The notes: generated by a model from the letters alone, not told the origin. Positions 52,717 through 62,443 are shown, counted from the first letter of the stretch. The stretch: DNA of 64,000 bases from CAVXFS01 sp963761115 (GCA_963761115.1 CAVXFS010000005.1:124001-188000), one strand, 5' to 3'. Program-made: numbers and translations.

Positions 52717-53730
52717 TTAATTAGCGGTTTGCTCATTCATTATCAGCCAGTTGTCACCGGACTTGACCATTTCCAGCGTTTTCTTGTCGCGTGCCCTGTA
52801 GTGGCTGGCCTTATAGGATTGCAAGAAAACTACAGTCGCATGCGTATCATCCTGAAAATCGACCTTTGCATTTTCGATACCAACCTTGATGAATTTGGGC
52901 TTGGTCAGGCGGTCAGTACGCAATGCCTCCCAATCAGAACGGCTTTGACCGCCAGGTACCTTGAAGTCGCTGGCATAGTGAGAGAGATATTGTTTCACGT
53001 CTTTTGCTGACCAAGCGGACGCCCACGCATGTACTGCATTGAGTACCTCGTCCTTATTAGCATGGCTTACAGGGCTTGCAACCATTGCTTTCCTGGTTGG
53101 CTGTACAGCAGTTTTCATCTCGGCAGGTGCTGGTGCCGGCGCGGGAGTTGCAGAAGCGACAACAACCGATTTCGCGGGCTTGTGGCCTGCCGCCATATCA
53201 CTGGTGAACAATTCCTTGATCAACTCAAGTTTGGTTTGAGTGCTGGTATTGCCGCGATCCAGTTGCAAGGCGCGATCATAGGCCTGGCTAGCCATCTTGG
53301 CATAGATGTCGCCCAGATTTTCGTGGGCGGTTGCATAACTTGGGTGGGTGCGGATCGCCATTTCCAGTGCGATCCTGGCTTTGTCATATTGTCCCTGGCT
53401 GGCATAAAGCACGGCGAGATTGTTATAGGGTTCGGGAAGTTCCGGGTAATCCTCGGTTAAATCGGAAAAGATGCGGATGGCATCATTAACTTTGTCTTCA
53501 TCGGTCAGGATCAAACCCTTCAGGAAACGAGCTTGCGCATCCTTGGGCTTGTCTTTCAGGTAAGAATCGACGTGCGTCAAGGCCTGTTCGCGCTGCCCTT
53601 GCTTGAACAGCTTGTTGGCATCCTGTAATTCATCCGAACGAGCTGTCAGGCTAAGACTCAACAACAAAGCGCCACAGCAAAAGGCTGTATGCAGGCTGTA
53701 GTGTTTCAAAGCTTCAATAAACTTGTTCAT
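52717..53730 (-). CDS. Secreted TPR protein with C-terminal NTF2-like domain
   Basis: The 337-residue protein has a signal peptide (about residues 1-31), four or so TPRs to about residue 160, an Ala/Pro-rich linker (ATPAPAPAPAEMK) and an NTF2-like domain (LNAVHAWASAWSAKDVKQYLSHYASDFKVPGG). The same domain closes the downstream L,D-transpeptidase, so the pair shares a module and probably works together at the cell wall. The function of the NTF2-like module here is not known. Confidence 0.85.
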   Translation of the reverse strand: MNKFIEALKHYSLHTAFCCGALLLSLSLTARSDELQDANKLFKQGQREQALTHVDSYLKDKPKDAQARFLKGLILTDEDKVNDAIRIFSDLTEDYPELPEPYNNLAVLYASQGQYDKARIALEMAIRTHPSYATAHENLGDIYAKMASQAYDRALQLDRGNTSTQTKLELIKELFTSDMAAGHKPAKSVVVASATPAPAPAPAEMKTAVQPTRKAMVASPVSHANKDEVLNAVHAWASAWSAKDVKQYLSHYASDFKVPGGQSRSDWEALRTDRLTKPKFIKVGIENAKVDFQDDTHATVVFLQSYKASHYRARDKKTLEMVKSGDNWLIMNEQTAN

Positions 53731-53936
53731 AATTTAGTAGGTCCTGAAATTATTGGTAATTAACGTCATTAGATTCTTAGGCAAAGCCGTGACTTCATCC
53801 TTTAAGGCTTAGGATTCTAGCAAATTATGCCAGTCTGGTTAATATATTATCATGCCAGGAAGTGATTAACGGATAAGTAGATACGGGAATTCAGGTAAAA
53901 TTCCCCCGTTTTCAGGGAATGATTGATTCTAGACTA

Positions 53937-55607
53937 ATGAGCAGCAACGCATCTGCGCCCGTCGCGCACTTCATCCGCACCATTATCGAAGCCGATCTCG
54001 CCAGCGGCAAGCATAAAAGCATCGTTACCCGCTTTCCGCCGGAGCCTAACGGCTATCTTCACGTTGGTCACGCCAAGTCGATCTGCCTAAATTTCGGCCT
54101 GGCACAGGATTATCGCGGGAACTGCAACCTGCGATTCGATGACACCAACCCGGAGAAGGAGAGCGAGGAATATGCACAATCCATCGAGGAAGACGTCCAT
54201 TGGCTTGGTTTCCTGTGGAGCGGAAAGGTTCGCTGGGCGTCGGATTATTTCGATGCGCTGTACGACTTTGCGGTAGAACTCATCAACAGGGGGTTGGCCT
54301 ATGTCGACGACCTCACGCCCGAGCAGATACGAGAATATCGCGGTACCTTGACCCAGGCTGGAAAAAACAGCCCCAGCCGCGGACGCACGGTCGAGGAAAA
54401 TATCGACCTGTTCACGCGCATGAAGAACGGAGAATTCGCTGACGGCTCGAAGGTGTTGCGCGCCAAGATCGACATGGCATCGCCCAACATCAACCTGCGC
54501 GATCCGGTTATCTACCGGATCAAGCGGGCGCATCATATCCGCACTGGCGACAAGTGGTGCATCTACCCAATGTACGACTACACACATTGCATCTCGGATG
54601 CGCTGGAAGGCATCACGCATTCGCTGTGCACGCTGGAATTCGAGGACCATAGGCCGTTGTACGACTGGGTGCTGGATAACATCACCATCGCTTGTCACCC
54701 GCAACAGATCGAGTTCTCGCGCCTGGAACTGCACTACACCATCACCAGCAAGCGCAAACTGCTGCAACTGGTGAACGAGAAACACGTAAGTGGATGGGAT
54801 GACCCGCGCATGCCCACGATCAGCGGCATGCGCCGCAGAGGCTACACACCGGAAGGCATCCGCGAATTTTCAAGGCGAATCGGCGTGTCCAAGAGCGAGA
54901 ACATCGTCGATATGGTGATCATGGAAGGCGCGATCCGCGAAGACCTGGAATTGCGTGCCCCGCGCGTGATGGCAGTGATCAATCCGCTTAAGGTTACCAT
55001 CACCAATTTCGAGGGAGCGCGGGGACGCGAGGCAGACTTCCATCCCAGCCACCCCGAGTTCGGCAAGCGTGTGGTGTCGTTCGGCAGGGAAATTTTCATC
55101 GAGCAGGACGACTTCTCCGAAAACCCGCCGGCTGGCTGGAAACGCCTCACCATCGGCGGCGAAGTACGACTTCGTCACAGTTATGTGATGCGTTGCGACG
55201 AAGCGGTGAAGGATGGATCGGGAAATGTTGTCGAACTGCGCTGCAGCATAGACCACGACACACTGGGCAAGAATCCCGAGGGACGCAAGGTAAAAGGCGT
55301 GATCCACTTCCTGTCGTGCGAGCATGCCTTGCCTGCCGAGATACGTTTATACGATCGCCTGTTTACGGTGCCGGAACCGGATGGTGACAGGGAGGTGGAT
55401 TTTTGCACTTATCTCAACCCGGAGTCGCTGATCGTGGTACAGGGCTGGGTTGAAAGTTGCGTGAAAGATGCGCCGCCAGAAACGCGCTATCAATTCGAGC
55501 GTCTGGGGTATTTCTGCACCGACCGTCGCGACCATCAACCCGGGGGCAGGTTGGTGTTCAACCGCACCGTGACACTGAAGGATTCCTGGTCGAAAGGACA
55601 ATCATGA
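53937..55607 (+). CDS. glnS: Glutaminyl-tRNA synthetase
   Basis: GlnS charges tRNA-Gln directly. The 556-residue class I synthetase has the HIGH-type FPPEPNGYLHVGHAKS near residue 35, the DDTNPEKE segment, SKRKLLQLVNEKHVSGWDDPRM and the KMSKS-equivalent near FSRRIGVSKSENIVD, then the beta-barrel anticodon domains. I prefer ATG 53937; an in-frame ATG at 53919 is equally open but its AGGGA is only one base away. Its presence means the cell need not rely on GatCAB for Gln. Confidence 0.95.
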   Translation: MSSNASAPVAHFIRTIIEADLASGKHKSIVTRFPPEPNGYLHVGHAKSICLNFGLAQDYRGNCNLRFDDTNPEKESEEYAQSIEEDVHWLGFLWSGKVRWASDYFDALYDFAVELINRGLAYVDDLTPEQIREYRGTLTQAGKNSPSRGRTVEENIDLFTRMKNGEFADGSKVLRAKIDMASPNINLRDPVIYRIKRAHHIRTGDKWCIYPMYDYTHCISDALEGITHSLCTLEFEDHRPLYDWVLDNITIACHPQQIEFSRLELHYTITSKRKLLQLVNEKHVSGWDDPRMPTISGMRRRGYTPEGIREFSRRIGVSKSENIVDMVIMEGAIREDLELRAPRVMAVINPLKVTITNFEGARGREADFHPSHPEFGKRVVSFGREIFIEQDDFSENPPAGWKRLTIGGEVRLRHSYVMRCDEAVKDGSGNVVELRCSIDHDTLGKNPEGRKVKGVIHFLSCEHALPAEIRLYDRLFTVPEPDGDREVDFCTYLNPESLIVVQGWVESCVKDAPPETRYQFERLGYFCTDRRDHQPGGRLVFNRTVTLKDSWSKGQS

Positions 55608-55954
55608 GCGAAGAGATCATCGTGCATGACGAGGCGCAAATGAAATCGTTGAAAACCCTGACGCTGGTGGTCTATGTGTTGTACGCATTGTCGTATTTCG
55701 CCGGCATCACCGCCATCGTCGGCATCATCATCAACTATGTGAAAAAAGACGACGTAGCCGGAACCTGGCTGGAAAGTCATTTTCGCTGGCAGATACGAAC
55801 CTTCTGGTTTGGCTTGCTGTGGGCGGTAATCGGTGGAATAACCTTCTTTTTTGTGATCGGCATGGTGATCCTGTTCGCCAATTTCTGCTGGATCATCTAT
55901 CGCATCGTCAAGGGGTGGCTCAACCTCAACGACAACAAGCCGATGACGTTCTGA
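55604..55954 (+). CDS. Small membrane protein, DUF4870-like
   Basis: The 116-residue protein has three hydrophobic segments (about residues 18-40, 65-88 and 88-105) and the family-like loop NYVKKDDVAGTWLESHFRWQIRTFW. Proteins of this kind are common and uncharacterised. It starts in an ATGA overlap with glnS and ends seven bases before cysS, so the three genes form one transcript. Confidence 0.82.
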   Translation: MSEEIIVHDEAQMKSLKTLTLVVYVLYALSYFAGITAIVGIIINYVKKDDVAGTWLESHFRWQIRTFWFGLLWAVIGGITFFFVIGMVILFANFCWIIYRIVKGWLNLNDNKPMTF

Positions 55955-55961
55955 TCCTGTC

Positions 55962-57395
55962 ATGCTGAAAATCTACAACACGCTGGCGCGTGACAAGCAG
56001 GACTTCACCCCGATCAAGCCGGGCAAGGTGCGCATGTACGTGTGCGGCATGACGGTCTACGACTACTGCCATCTCGGCCATGCGCGGGTGATGGTAGTGT
56101 TCGACATGGTCTATCGCTGGCTCAGGGCGAGCGGTTACGAGGTGAACTACGTGCGCAACATCACCGACGTCGATGACAAGATCATCAAGCGCGCGACGGA
56201 GAATGGTGAGTCCATCTATACGTTGACCGAACGATTCATCGGCTTCATGCACGAGGATGAACGCGCGCTCGGCATCCTGCCACCGACACACGAACCGCGC
56301 GCGACCCAATATATTCCGCAGATGCTGGCGATGGTCGCGCAACTGGAACAGAACGGCTTGGCTTACCGTGCCGCCGATGGCGACGTCAACTACGCGGTGC
56401 GCAAGTTCGACGGCTACGGCAAGCTGTCCGGCAAGTCGCTGGAAGACTTGCGCGCCGGGGAACGTGTCGAAGTGAACGACGGCAAGCATGACCCGCTCGA
56501 TTTCGTGTTGTGGAAGCATGCCAGGGAAGGCGAGGCGGCTGAAGTGAATTGGGATTCGCCATGGGGCAAGGGCCGTCCCGGCTGGCACCTGGAATGTTCG
56601 GCGATGGGTTCGGAATTGCTCGGCAATCATTTCGACATCCACGGCGGCGGCGCGGATCTGCAGTTTCCGCACCATGAAAACGAGATCGCGCAAAGCGAAG
56701 GCGCGCATCAATGCAAGTTTGTCAATTACTGGATACATAACGGCTTCGTGCGCGTGGACGAGGAAAAGATGTCCAAGAGCCTGGGCAACTTTTTTACCAT
56801 CCGCGAGGTGCTGAAAAAATATGATGCCGAAGTGGTGCGCTTTTTCATCATGCGTGCGCATTACCGCAGCCCGCTGAATTATTCCGACGTTCATCTGGAC
56901 GATGCGAAACAATCGCTGGATCGTCTCTATACGGCGTTAAGGAGTGTGCCTGTGGAAGCAGCTACGGTCGATTGGAACGAACCTCATGCGCAACGTTTCA
57001 AGGCGGCAATGGATGACGACTTCAATACGCCGGAGGCGATGGCGGTGTTGTTCGATCTGGCGAAACAAGTAAACACTACTAAATCAGTTGAAGCCTCAGT
57101 GCAGCTCAAGGCGTTGGGTGGTGTGCTGGGATTATTGCAAAGAGACCCTCAATCACACTTGCAAGGTGCGATCAATCACGCGTTAGCCATTGGTGCCACA
57201 GCTGGAACAGCTTCTGCTTCATTAGTACTTTCGCGTGAAATCGGTGCCGCATCAGTCGATCAATTAATCGCTGTGCGCATCGCCGCCAAGCAAGCCAAAA
57301 ACTTCGCCGAAGCCGACCGCATCCGCAAGGAACTGCTGGATGCCGGCATCGTGCTGGAAGACTCGCCGCAAGGCACCACCTGGCGCCGAGCCTGA
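55962..57395 (+). CDS. cysS: Cysteinyl-tRNA synthetase
   Basis: The 477-residue class I synthetase has the zinc-site cysteine in YVCGMTVYDYCHLGHAR, LECSAMGSE and GADLQFPHHENEIAQSEG with the other zinc ligands, and KMSKSLGNFFT. The C-terminal domain and anticodon-binding end (AKQAKNFAEADRIRKELLDAGI) are complete. It follows the small membrane gene by seven bases and converges with a cytochrome gene. Confidence 0.96.
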   Translation: MLKIYNTLARDKQDFTPIKPGKVRMYVCGMTVYDYCHLGHARVMVVFDMVYRWLRASGYEVNYVRNITDVDDKIIKRATENGESIYTLTERFIGFMHEDERALGILPPTHEPRATQYIPQMLAMVAQLEQNGLAYRAADGDVNYAVRKFDGYGKLSGKSLEDLRAGERVEVNDGKHDPLDFVLWKHAREGEAAEVNWDSPWGKGRPGWHLECSAMGSELLGNHFDIHGGGADLQFPHHENEIAQSEGAHQCKFVNYWIHNGFVRVDEEKMSKSLGNFFTIREVLKKYDAEVVRFFIMRAHYRSPLNYSDVHLDDAKQSLDRLYTALRSVPVEAATVDWNEPHAQRFKAAMDDDFNTPEAMAVLFDLAKQVNTTKSVEASVQLKALGGVLGLLQRDPQSHLQGAINHALAIGATAGTASASLVLSREIGAASVDQLIAVRIAAKQAKNFAEADRIRKELLDAGIVLEDSPQGTTWRRA

Positions 57396-57424
57396 TCAGA
57401 GTGCGAGTACCCGGAAAATTCTCT

Positions 57425-57787
57425 CTACTTCAGGGATAGTACGAACCGAACCAGTGTCCGGATGTCAGGCTCTGGTACATAGGGGCCGAACGGGGGCATC
57501 GCCATCTCATCCCCCCACACACCTTTGCCGCCCTTGGATACCTTGCTTACCAGCCTGTCCTCTGCACCGGGGTCATTGCGATATTTATCGGCCACATCCT
57601 TCCATGCCGGGCCAATGACTTTATGGTCGATCGCATGGCAGGTAAAGCAACCATGTTGATTCACCAGCGCCAGCGCGGCAGTCTCCAATTCAGTCGGTTC
57701 TGCAATCGCACCTTCCTGTGCTACAGCAGTGCTTGCCAGCATGAAGCCAGCGACAAACAGAGCAGCCAGGGTTCGAGTTGTTTGCAT
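57425..57787 (-). CDS. Small class I cytochrome c
   Basis: The 120-residue precursor has a signal peptide (to about residue 22, STAVAQ), one heme site CFTCH in NQHGCFTCHAIDHKVIGPAW, and a methionine ligand candidate in DEMAMPPFGP; it ends VRFVLSLK. It is a paralogue of the cytochrome at 39705 and is slightly longer. ATG 57787 has AAAGGAGA at the right place; the longer open frame upstream has no support. Probable periplasmic electron carrier. Confidence 0.92.
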   Translation of the reverse strand: MQTTRTLAALFVAGFMLASTAVAQEGAIAEPTELETAALALVNQHGCFTCHAIDHKVIGPAWKDVADKYRNDPGAEDRLVSKVSKGGKGVWGDEMAMPPFGPYVPEPDIRTLVRFVLSLK

Positions 57788-57851
57788 GTTCTCTCCTTTC
57801 GATAGGCAAAGAATAAGGCTCAAAGCATAGACAACGATAATGCAGGGCGGT

Positions 57852-58617
57852 TCAGGGAAGTTTACCCGCTTCCACCATACGGTTGTAGAGGATGTTGGGT
57901 GACAGCCAGGAGACGATATCATCGAACTCGCCGTTCGTGGAGGAAGATGACAGAGGGCGTATGGCTGACGAATACGCGGTCGTTGTTGCTGCTGTTCGGG
58001 TTGGGATTGGCCGCTTCGTCGGCGCCGGTGCCGCCCAGGCTGCCATTACGGCCGGTCGAATAGATTACTGCCGGTACGCCCGGACTCGAGGTCAGCGCGG
58101 TGCCGGATGCGCAGCTTGTTGCGCTGATGCCGCTGGCGGTAGAACACACCAACAGGTTGGGCGCCAGGGTGGATAGGCCAGCGGTGCGCATGCCGCCGGT
58201 GCTGGTGTAGGTATTGGCGTTCCACGAGGTCACCGCGTAATGGATGCGGTTGCCCCAGGGATCGATGGCGTAGCCCCGCTCATCGGATGTGACCAGGCCC
58301 AGCGTCACTGATGGCGCGTAACCGTCATCGAAATTCGAACAATCGCCGTTGGCGGCGTTGCCACCCGAAGCGTAGCTCTCTGCGCCATTGCTGGTGGCCG
58401 AGGCAGGGCAAGGCAGGCGCCCATTGGCGATGGCATAGCCGATCAAGGCTTGCCGGACCTCATCCAGTTGCATGCTTACTTCGCGGATACGCTGTTGTTC
58501 GATCCGGCTGGACAAGGTCGGTAACAGCCCGCCCAGCAAAAGCGCGACGATGAACAGCACGATCGCCGTTTCGAGCAGCGTAAAGCCGTGCGGCGGCGGG
58601 CATCCTTGCGGAATCAT
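57852..58617 (-). CDS. Prepilin-like protein with shifted reading frame near the C-terminus
   Basis: The N-terminus has the prepilin cleavage motif GFTLLET after a short leader, followed by a hydrophobic helix. The mature part contains GRLPCPAS and DPWGNRIHYAV. As read, the frame stops at 57919; but the other frame from about 57955 encodes LSSSSTNGEFDDIVSWLSPN…VEAGKLP and ends at 57852, which is the usual end of such pilins. Loss of one base from CCC (57955-57957 on the minus strand) restores one frame of about 254 residues. ATG 58617 overlaps the preceding stop (ATGA). Either the sequence carries an indel or the gene has lost its end. Confidence 0.8.
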
Positions 58618-59978
58618 GGCGGACATGGCTGCACGGCGAGCTGCTCGTCTATGCAATACAACACATCGTTGAAGACATCTGTTTCGACAGAAACTTCATA
58701 GTCGCTGTTGCCGCCGGCATTCGAATAGTTGCCGGCATTGCGGCCTTCAAGATATGCGGCCAGCACACTCCTGTCTGCCCGGTCCTGTGACGCAAGTCTT
58801 TTTCCCGCGAACAGGATCACGGCGGCATAGGGGCCGTTGCCGTTGACGCGCAAGCAGGTACCGCACGGGTTGGTCGCAAGGTTGCCCGGTTTGAACTCGG
58901 CGGCGATGGCGTAGAACAGGTGATCCTTCCAGTTGCTCCACCATGCGTCCACGTCAGACCAGCCGGCGGGACAGTTGCCGGGGTACAGCAGGTTGCCGCT
59001 GATGCTGTTGCCGGTCGCCGTCCTAGCGGTATCGACCTGATAAGGCACGCGTCCGGCATACAGGTCGCTGGCGTCGTTGTAGCTGGCGTTCGCGCCATAG
59101 CTGGACAGGACCAGTGGCGCGGGCCAGGGCAGGCTTTTGTTGGCGCTTCCGCTGTATCCGTTTCTGGTGCCGAAAACGGCGATGCATTCGGCAGTCTGCT
59201 GCGTCATTGCGGTCAGCGTGGAGATGAAATCGGAGCGGCGCAGCAATGCGTCAAAGATGTCATCTTTGGTGATAAAGATCATGCGGTCGTTGAACGTGGG
59301 AGATGTGCCGGAGCTGAAGGTTGAGATCGCCCCCGCAATGGAGGGGACGTAAGAATTATCATGTGCGCCATCGTTGTCCAGGTAATTCACCGCAAGGTAA
59401 TTGCCGCCGCACGCCGGGGTGTTGCCGGAGGATGTGCGATCCTGGTTGCCCTGTGCCATGCCGGGCGCGAAGATCACTGCGACGGCGCGCGATGCCGGGT
59501 CCGGACCGGCCAGTTGCTCGTCGCTGTCTCCCCGCACTTCAAAATCTCCGTTGTTGTCCCAGTTCATCAGGTCGGTTTTCGGGTTGTTCTTGTAGCTGCC
59601 CGCGACCGCATACCACAGGCATTCGCCGGCGCCGTCGCGCAGCTGCGGAAGATTCAGCGTGCGCCATGGCAGGCGCCCCAGCACGCTGACGTTCTTGCTG
59701 CCGCAAACGGCTTCCGCGCTGCCTTCAGGATTACCACCGTCGAAATCCGGGCAGGGCAGGTAACCCGGTACTTCACCGCTGTGGCTGTCGCCGTATGTGA
59801 TGGCATAGCCGATCAGCGCGGCCTTGGCCTGTGCAAGTGCCTCGTCGGATATCCTGTTGCGTTCGATCTGCTGTGCGGCGATATTCATCGAGCCGATCAG
59901 CAGGGATGCCATGCCCAGCACCATGATGAGTAGCATGATGATCAATGTCGCACCTTGCTGTCCGGTGTTGGAGCACAT
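58614..59978 (-). CDS. Large pilin-like protein (PilX-like N-terminus)
   Basis: The 454-residue protein starts MCSNTGQQGATLIIMLLIMVLGMASLLIG, a hydrophobic helix after GxxGATLI, resembling PilX-type minor pilins without the standard FTLLE. It continues AALIGYAITYG and GYLPCPDFDGG, LPWRTL and ECLWYAVAG, the same architecture as the next pilin. Six or more cysteines suggest disulfides. It is probably a surface or tip component. The function is inferred from context. Confidence 0.78.
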   Translation of the reverse strand: MCSNTGQQGATLIIMLLIMVLGMASLLIGSMNIAAQQIERNRISDEALAQAKAALIGYAITYGDSHSGEVPGYLPCPDFDGGNPEGSAEAVCGSKNVSVLGRLPWRTLNLPQLRDGAGECLWYAVAGSYKNNPKTDLMNWDNNGDFEVRGDSDEQLAGPDPASRAVAVIFAPGMAQGNQDRTSSGNTPACGGNYLAVNYLDNDGAHDNSYVPSIAGAISTFSSGTSPTFNDRMIFITKDDIFDALLRRSDFISTLTAMTQQTAECIAVFGTRNGYSGSANKSLPWPAPLVLSSYGANASYNDASDLYAGRVPYQVDTARTATGNSISGNLLYPGNCPAGWSDVDAWWSNWKDHLFYAIAAEFKPGNLATNPCGTCLRVNGNGPYAAVILFAGKRLASQDRADRSVLAAYLEGRNAGNYSNAGGNSDYEVSVETDVFNDVLYCIDEQLAVQPCPP

Positions 59979-59985
59979 GATGCAG

Positions 59986-60333
59986 CTATTCTCCGGCAGT
60001 CTGTTCCGACATCAGGCGTTGCCCTACCCTGACGGCTACCGGTTGTGACTTGCCAGGCGGAATGAGCATTTGTACATCTGGTGCCTTCCCCTTGCCGTCC
60101 TCGATTTGCGCCACACCATTGATCCAGATCGTGCGGGTTCCGTCCGATCTCTGGACGATACCGTTGAGTACCTGAACTGCTGGAGGTTGAGGCTGAACTA
60201 TCGCTGTCTGACCTTCACCGGAATCAAGTTGCTTGCGCTGTTCGGCCGTGAAGAACAGGCGCCCGAGTCCGCCGGCATGCGTGATGCCGGAAACGAAAAA
60301 TGACAGCAACAGGGAAACGATGGTGCGGATCAT
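59986..60333 (-). CDS. MshK/GspC-like small periplasmic component
   Basis: The 115-residue protein has a hydrophobic start (residues 5-16, VSLLLSFFVSG), LFFTAEQRKQLDSG, and VLNGIVQRSDGTRTIWINGVAQ, a small beta domain seen in MSHA- and T2SS-type accessory proteins that contact the secretin. The start ATG 60333 overlaps the previous stop (ATGA); the longer open frame upstream belongs to the neighbour. Confidence 0.68.
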   Translation of the reverse strand: MIRTIVSLLLSFFVSGITHAGGLGRLFFTAEQRKQLDSGEGQTAIVQPQPPAVQVLNGIVQRSDGTRTIWINGVAQIEDGKGKAPDVQMLIPPGKSQPVAVRVGQRLMSEQTAGE

Positions 60334-60968
60334 TGAGCGTTCCGGTTGTTCATGGTCAGCCAGCTGCCGGTACACGCCGCATGAAGGTTGGACTGGCTCC
60401 GTTGCATGGTTGAGGCGGGATAAGGATAGGCCGCTGATATCGGCATATCGCGGCTGCGTTCGATCGAACAATGGTCCAGTATGAAACGGCCACTGTTGGC
60501 GGAGTGCAACGCGGCAAGGAAAGCGAGCAATTGACCTTCGTGCAGCAGGTCGAGCCTGATCGACATACGGCTCTGGTGCAGATCGTAGTTGCCGCGCTCA
60601 AGCGGAGAAGACGGGTTAAGGGATTGTTGCGGCGAGATCACATAGTTGAAACCGAGCACCAGGTGCCGGCTGCGGAATGTTTCCAGTTCATCCGCCCAGT
60701 TTGGCTGCCGGTCATTGCCGATGAGATCGTGCCCCAGCAGTTCAGCGTATTCCGCCGCGTAGGTTTTCCTGTCCTGTGCATCCTGCAAGTCATGATCGAG
60801 TCGGCTTTGTGCCGCAGACTGTTTGTGACCGGCATCCAGATAGCCCTGGCGCGCCTGCGCAACAAAATTCCCGCTGGCAACGACTGCCGTGATCGCCAGG
60901 AAAAGCGCAGCCAGGAAAATATATATTCCCCATTTCAGCAATGGAAAGTCAGCTCTGGAAATAGTCAT
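60330..60968 (-). CDS. GspM/PilO-like inner-membrane assembly protein
   Basis: The 212-residue protein has one membrane helix (about residues 13-31) and a coiled-coil stretch (residues 45-80), then an alpha/beta domain, as in GspM, PilO or MshJ. Sequence similarity to any one of these is too weak to choose. It overlaps both neighbours by four bases. Confidence 0.68.
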   Translation of the reverse strand: MTISRADFPLLKWGIYIFLAALFLAITAVVASGNFVAQARQGYLDAGHKQSAAQSRLDHDLQDAQDRKTYAAEYAELLGHDLIGNDRQPNWADELETFRSRHLVLGFNYVISPQQSLNPSSPLERGNYDLHQSRMSIRLDLLHEGQLLAFLAALHSANSGRFILDHCSIERSRDMPISAAYPYPASTMQRSQSNLHAACTGSWLTMNNRNAQ

Positions 60969-62443
60969 GGCGTCGTACTCCGGCTGAGCTTCAGTGTGTA
61001 GCGGTGCCGGTCATTACTGTTGTCTGCACCTCCGTGCGGCAGAAGGTCAGATGCGGTTACGTTATAGCCATGTGCGATCAGCGCCTGCCGAAATCCATCC
61101 AGGTATTCCATGGCGCCGGGGTCTTCCGCGCCAGTTGATTCAACCTCGCCGACCAGAATGATTTCCGGGCTGGATACGTTGGTTTCGGGATCTCTCGATG
61201 GTTCTGCATGTGCTGGCATGGCTGTTTGCCAGGCGAGTTTCGCGACCTGGATACGCGGGAAATCACTCAATGCCATGCTCAGTTCATCAAGGATGGTCTC
61301 CGGTTCGGGGGCGCTATCCGCCAGTTTGCGAACCAGTTCGACCGCTGTCTTCATATCGTTTGTCGTGACCTGCGGATAGTCATATTCCTGCCGAACCTTA
61401 CCTGCCTGCTGTGCCAATTGATGGGTGTTGGCGATGATGGCGCTTGTGTCGGTATTCATCCGGTAACCTGTCATGACATTGCTGGCGCTCCAAATCAGGC
61501 TGCACGCAGCCAGAGTCGCGCTTGATAGATGCAGGCTGCGCCGCAGCCGTGACATTCGGGCGTAATGTGTGTGAGCAGGTGCGGCGTAATGGTGCGGGTT
61601 GCGTCGGGTGGCGAGCAGTTGCAGGAACAGCGGCGTTGCGTCGGAGTCGGTGAATGCCGAGCCGGGTCTGATGCGATCTCCGAGTTCCTGCAAGTCGATA
61701 CAGGCATAGCGCAGGCTTGCGCTGTCGGTCAGGTTTGATTCCAGCCCGGACCGCTCGCTCGCATGACAGATGATGCGCACATCCAGTACTTGATCCGCTG
61801 GCAACAGGTTCTGGCTGTGCAGGTAGTGGCGTGTCTGTTCGATTTCTTCAGGGAGGGCTACGCCAAACGAATGGTCTGGGTGAGCTGCAGTCAAGCGAGA
61901 AAAACGCAGCAGCCTGTCATCGAAATAAGTCTGGCGCAGCCCGCCCGATCCATTTCGAGTTACCAACAGCAAATGCCGGGACGGGATATCCGCCACCAGC
62001 GGCTCGCTGATCGTGGGGATGGAATAGATACCGGTCAATTCTGTCTGTTCGGCGAGCATGACATTCAGCCAGCTTGAGACCGGCGACGGATCGGTCAGTA
62101 CCGTGAACAGCACGGCGTCATCCTGCCTGCCATCGATGCGGCGTTGTTGCAGCGTCGCCTGGCGAAACGGGGTGTTGCGGTACAGCTGTTCGAGCTTGCG
62201 CTGTATCAGGTCACGGCGATCGCGACCGCTGAGGCGGGGCAGGGTCTCGAGCCGGAAATCTTCTCCACTCAGGTCCGTGAGCAGACAGGTAGGCCCGCGA
62301 TTGCGCCTGAGGAAGTTCGAAAATCGTTCGAAGCCTGCTGCATCGCCGACGAAGCTTTGTGGCGGGGAAAGCCTGCCCCGGCTCCACAGCCATGCACGCA
62401 GGTTATCCGCGGTCAGGAGCAGGAGGATCTTCCCGGTCATCAC
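60965..62443 (-). CDS. GspL/PilM-PilN-like inner-membrane assembly protein
   Basis: The 492-residue protein has a cytoplasmic actin-like part (to about residue 300), a membrane helix near residues 313-330 (LSSATLAACSLIWSASNVM), and a periplasmic part to the end with ALSDFPRIQVAKLAW and EIILVGEVESTG, a ferredoxin-like fold. This matches GspL or a PilM-PilN fusion. It links the ATPase to the pseudopilus platform. It overlaps gspF and the GspM-like gene by four bases. Confidence 0.72.
   Translation of the reverse strand: MMTGKILLLLTADNLRAWLWSRGRLSPPQSFVGDAAGFERFSNFLRRNRGPTCLLTDLSGEDFRLETLPRLSGRDRRDLIQRKLEQLYRNTPFRQATLQQRRIDGRQDDAVLFTVLTDPSPVSSWLNVMLAEQTELTGIYSIPTISEPLVADIPSRHLLLVTRNGSGGLRQTYFDDRLLRFSRLTAAHPDHSFGVALPEEIEQTRHYLHSQNLLPADQVLDVRIICHASERSGLESNLTDSASLRYACIDLQELGDRIRPGSAFTDSDATPLFLQLLATRRNPHHYAAPAHTHYARMSRLRRSLHLSSATLAACSLIWSASNVMTGYRMNTDTSAIIANTHQLAQQAGKVRQEYDYPQVTTNDMKTAVELVRKLADSAPEPETILDELSMALSDFPRIQVAKLAWQTAMPAHAEPSRDPETNVSSPEIILVGEVESTGAEDPGAMEYLDGFRQALIAHGYNVTASDLLPHGGADNSNDRHRYTLKLSRSTTP

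Noticed and set aside
55926..56912. 328-codon minus-strand frame across cysS
   Set aside because: Antisense shadow; it covers zinc-site and catalytic regions of cysS.
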